From Deltaproteobacteria bacterium (GTDB lineage: Bacteria; Desulfobacterota; Desulfarculia; Desulfarculales; Desulfarculaceae), in NCBI GenBank assembly GCA_020444165.1, contig JAHLLK010000097.1, positions 1 through 17,204 on the forward strand: a stretch of 17,204 nucleotides of DNA, read 5' to 3'. Positions within the stretch are counted from its first letter, which is position 1. Each line of letters opens with the position of its first letter. Of the stretch, positions 15,336-17,204 are shown one piece after another. Below the pieces are notes generated by a model. It worked only from the letters and a program-made list of their open reading frames with translations. It had not been told where the DNA came from and did no database searches. A program made the translations under genes and the position numbers.

Positions 15336-16442
15336 TCAGCCCAGCTCCGACCAGATGGCCCGGAGCTCCGTGGTGAAGCGCTGGTTCTCCTCGGGGAGCC
15401 CCACGCTGATGCGTAAATACTCGTCCAGGCCGTAGGAAGCCATTTTCCGCACGATGACCCCCCGCCGGAGCAGCAGGTCCGCCACCTCGCCGGCCCGGGG
15501 GCCCAGGCGCACGGTGACGAAGTTGGCCTGGCTGGGCACGTAGGCGAAGCCCAGCTCCCGGAAGCAGGCGTAGAAGGTCTCGCGGCCCTCGCGGGTGACC
15601 GCCAGGGTGCGCGCCAAATGCTCGGTGTCGCCCAAGGCGGCCAGGGCCGCCGCCTGGGCCGGGATGCTGGTGTTGAAGGGCTGACGCACCCGGTTCAGGA
15701 TGTCGGTCACCTCCACCGGACCCAGGCCGTAGGCGATGCGGCAGCCGGCCAAGCCGGCGGATTTGCTGAAGGTGCGCATCACCAGCACCGGGGTCTGGCT
15801 GTCCAGGAAGTCGTGGCCCCGAGCCACCTGGGGATCGTCCGCGAAATCGATGTAGGCCTCGTCCAACACCACCAACACGCCGGGCGGCACCTGGGCCAGG
15901 AACCCGCTCAGGGCCTCCTGGGAGATGGCGGTGCCCGCGGGGTTGTGGGGCGAATTCAGGAAGATGAGTCTGGTCTGGGGGGTCACCGCGGCCAGGATGG
16001 CGTCCAGGTCGATGGCGAACCCCTTCAGCGGCACCTCTATGAGCCGGCCGCCGGCCACGGTCACCAGCTTGTCGTACATCAAGAAGGCGTACTGAGCCGC
16101 CAGGGCCTCGTCGCCCTGGTGCACGAAAGCCCGGCACAAGAACTCGATCAGCTCGTTGCTGCCGTTGCCCAGGATGATCTGGGCCATGGGCAGCCCCAGC
16201 TGCCCGGACAGGGCCTTCCGCAGCTCATAGCCCGCGCCATCGGGATAACGGTGCAGGTTGGCCGCGCAGGCCTTGACGGCTGCCTGGGCCTTGGGGCTGG
16301 GGCCCAACGGGTTCTCGTTGCTGGCCAATTTGATGGCGCCCTTGATGCCCAGCTCGCGCTCAAGCTCCTCGATGGGCTTGCCGGGCTTGTAGGGCTCCAG
16401 ACCGGCCACTTGCGGCAGGGTGGGGGGAAGTATGCGGCTCAC
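15336..16442 (-). CDS. hisC: Histidinol-phosphate / aromatic aminotransferase (HisC family)
   Basis: This fold-type I PLP aminotransferase is of the HisC type, which makes histidinol phosphate and in many bacteria also transaminates Phe and Tyr precursors. The 368-residue form shows PYKPGKPIEELERE near the start, KLASNENPLGPSP (38-50), NPAGT (167-171), DEAYIDF (194-200), the PLP lysine K227 in RTFSKSAGLAG, and YLRISVG near the end. Two starts are possible: GTG at 16442, which fits family length and leaves a leader after the predicted promoter, and ATG at 16505, 21 residues longer, only about 3 bases from the predicted transcription start. No strong ribosome-binding site decides it. No other his gene is in the window; next to aromatic genes it may serve Phe/Tyr synthesis (inference). 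Confidence 0.88.
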   Translation of the reverse strand: MSRILPPTLPQVAGLEPYKPGKPIEELERELGIKGAIKLASNENPLGPSPKAQAAVKACAANLHRYPDGAGYELRKALSGQLGLPMAQIILGNGSNELIEFLCRAFVHQGDEALAAQYAFLMYDKLVTVAGGRLIEVPLKGFAIDLDAILAAVTPQTRLIFLNSPHNPAGTAISQEALSGFLAQVPPGVLVVLDEAYIDFADDPQVARGHDFLDSQTPVLVMRTFSKSAGLAGCRIAYGLGPVEVTDILNRVRQPFNTSIPAQAAALAALGDTEHLARTLAVTREGRETFYACFRELGFAYVPSQANFVTVRLGPRAGEVADLLLRRGVIVRKMASYGLDEYLRISVGLPEENQRFTTELRAIWSELG

Positions 16443-16514
16443 GGAAAGGCACTCGGCGAAGGGTTTGGAATGTGTTGCTCCGGGGCGTCCGACCCCGGAA
16501 ACCATGGTCCTGGC

Positions 16515-16543
16515 AGAATACCGCCCCCCCGGGGCCATGTCAA
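16515..16543 (-). promoter_or_regulatory. hisC-cmk promoter
   Basis: The minus strand reads TTGACA (16543-16538), a 17-base spacer and TATTCT (16520-16515), with a predicted start near 16508. A CCGGGG/CCCCGG hairpin at about 16480-16498 would lie in the leader if the GTG start is right. Confidence 0.65.
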
Positions 16544-16579
16544 GGCAGGGGCCAGGGCCCCCCGGGCCTTGGAATGCTC

Positions 16580-17011
16580 TTACAAAACCAGATAATGCGA
16601 CTCCACGGCCCCGCGCAACAACAAGAGCGAGAGCACCCGAACCTCCAGGAAGCGGCGGGTGGGGTCTTCCAAAATGGCCCGGAGCTGGGGATGCTCGGCC
16701 CGGAAGGCCGCGGTCAACGCCTCCTCTTGCCCCGGGTCCCGCACCGGCCGGACCGCCCCGCTCACGGTCAGGGCCAGGGTGGGGTCGCCGCCGCCCCGGC
16801 CCGGACCGCGGTTGTCGATCAAGAGGCTCACCCGGGGCTCGGCCAAGAGGTTGCGGAACTTCCTGGTGCCTTCCGCGGTGACCAGATAAATGCTCCGGAG
16901 GTCCGGCCCGGGAACATAGCTCATGAGGGAGGCGTGCGGCCCCTCCTCCCCGGCCGTGGCCAAGACGCACTGCCGCTCCGCCTGGATCAGCTCCTCCATG
17001 ACTTCCCGCAT
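16580..17011 (-). CDS. Pyridoxamine 5'-phosphate oxidase-like (FMN split-barrel) protein
   Basis: The 143-residue product resembles the small FMN-binding split-barrel proteins of the pyridoxamine-phosphate oxidase-like superfamily: CVLATAGEEGPHASLMSYV (first strands), IYLVTAEGTRKFRNLLAEPRVSLLIDN (cofactor-binding strand, helix and strand), and LALTVSGAVRPV. Members bind FMN, F420 or haem and mostly lack known substrates; a redox or stress role is a guess. The ATG at 17011 has a perfect AAGGAGGT six bases upstream; a longer frame to 17074 only reads repeat copy D. It is followed, after a short gap with a promoter, by hisC. Confidence 0.82.
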   Translation of the reverse strand: MREVMEELIQAERQCVLATAGEEGPHASLMSYVPGPDLRSIYLVTAEGTRKFRNLLAEPRVSLLIDNRGPGRGGGDPTLALTVSGAVRPVRDPGQEEALTAAFRAEHPQLRAILEDPTRRFLEVRVLSLLLLRGAVESHYLVL

Positions 17012-17025
17012 GCCGGACCTCCTTG

Positions 17026-17095
17026 GAGTTTGTTGGAAAAAGGGGAAAATGGGGGGGAAGACCCCTTTCTCCAAAAAAACTTCATATTTTTCATG
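17026..17095 (-). repeat. Intergenic palindromic repeat, copy D (partial)
   Basis: On the minus strand it runs ATATGAAG, T7, GGAGAAAGGGGTCTTCCCCCCCATTTTCCCC, then AAACTCC. It matches the flanks of copies B and C but has lost most of the first palindrome arm. It ends at the ribosome-binding site of the split-barrel gene. Confidence 0.65.
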
Positions 17096-17125
17096 GGTTT
17101 GGGGGGAGCCATCTCAAAGCGAGAG

Positions 17126-17201
17126 CATTGCACGGGGCGTCCTGCCCCGGGCAATGTCGGCTTGGCAAAAACGTGACTCCACCCCAGCAAGCAGAGCTTG
17201 C
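17126..17201. other. Two hairpins at the right edge
   Basis: 17126-17156 folds as CATTGC/GCAATG outside CGGGGC/GCCCCG with loop GTCCT. 17187-17201 is GCAAGC-AGA-GCTTGC. Neither has a U-tract on either strand. The gene upstream lies beyond the window, so their role is unknown. Confidence 0.45.
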
Positions 17202-17204
17202 CGG

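Overview
The window is high-GC bacterial chromosome, and every convincing gene lies on the minus strand, so transcription runs from high to low coordinates. The gene content (hisC-cmk next to rpsA-sppA, an aro/phe/tyr/trp block, a PheA with fused chorismate mutase) and the G/C-tract hairpin repeats between genes suggest a deltaproteobacterium-type organism (Desulfobacterota and relatives). That placement is inferred from gene order and style, not from a search.

Layout in transcription order. (1) 17204-14651: a repeat copy, a small flavin-binding split-barrel protein, a HisC-type aminotransferase and cytidylate kinase (cmk). (2) 14650-10448: ribosomal protein S1 (rpsA) with an Ala/Glu-repeat extension, its terminator, a single-domain signal peptide peptidase (sppA), and an EI24/CysZ-type membrane protein. 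(3) 10447-6914: a promoter, a 37-residue leader peptide with eight consecutive Phe/Tyr codons, attenuator-like hairpins, then DAHP synthase (aroF), chorismate mutase/prephenate dehydratase (pheA) and prephenate dehydrogenase (tyrA). (4) 6913-1804: a second promoter, a 28-residue leader peptide with the run Trp-Trp-Arg-Trp, a textbook intrinsic terminator, then trpD-trpC-trpF-trpB-trpA. (5) 1803-1: a 456-base non-coding stretch packed with perfect hairpins, then an EAL-domain c-di-GMP phosphodiesterase.

The core of the window is a chorismate-to-Phe/Tyr/Trp supercluster with two separate transcription-attenuation leaders: one reads Phe/Tyr supply at the pathway entrance, the other reads Trp supply at the Trp branch. 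trpE and trpG (anthranilate synthase) are absent, so the Trp attenuator controls trpDCFBA directly. The DAHP synthase has only a short N-terminus in place of the usual regulatory domain, which fits control having moved to RNA. Both attenuated promoters share a 5' motif, AAAAAACCTG-(A)-TTGACA.

A family of long inverted repeats built from G/C tracts and T/A tracts (four copies) sits between genes, including two copies between trpB and trpA. Copies next to trpA and tyrA end at near-identical ribosome-binding sites. The other notable unexplained DNA is the hairpin array at 1484-1743, two of whose loops match the CsrA/RsmA binding consensus on the plus strand.
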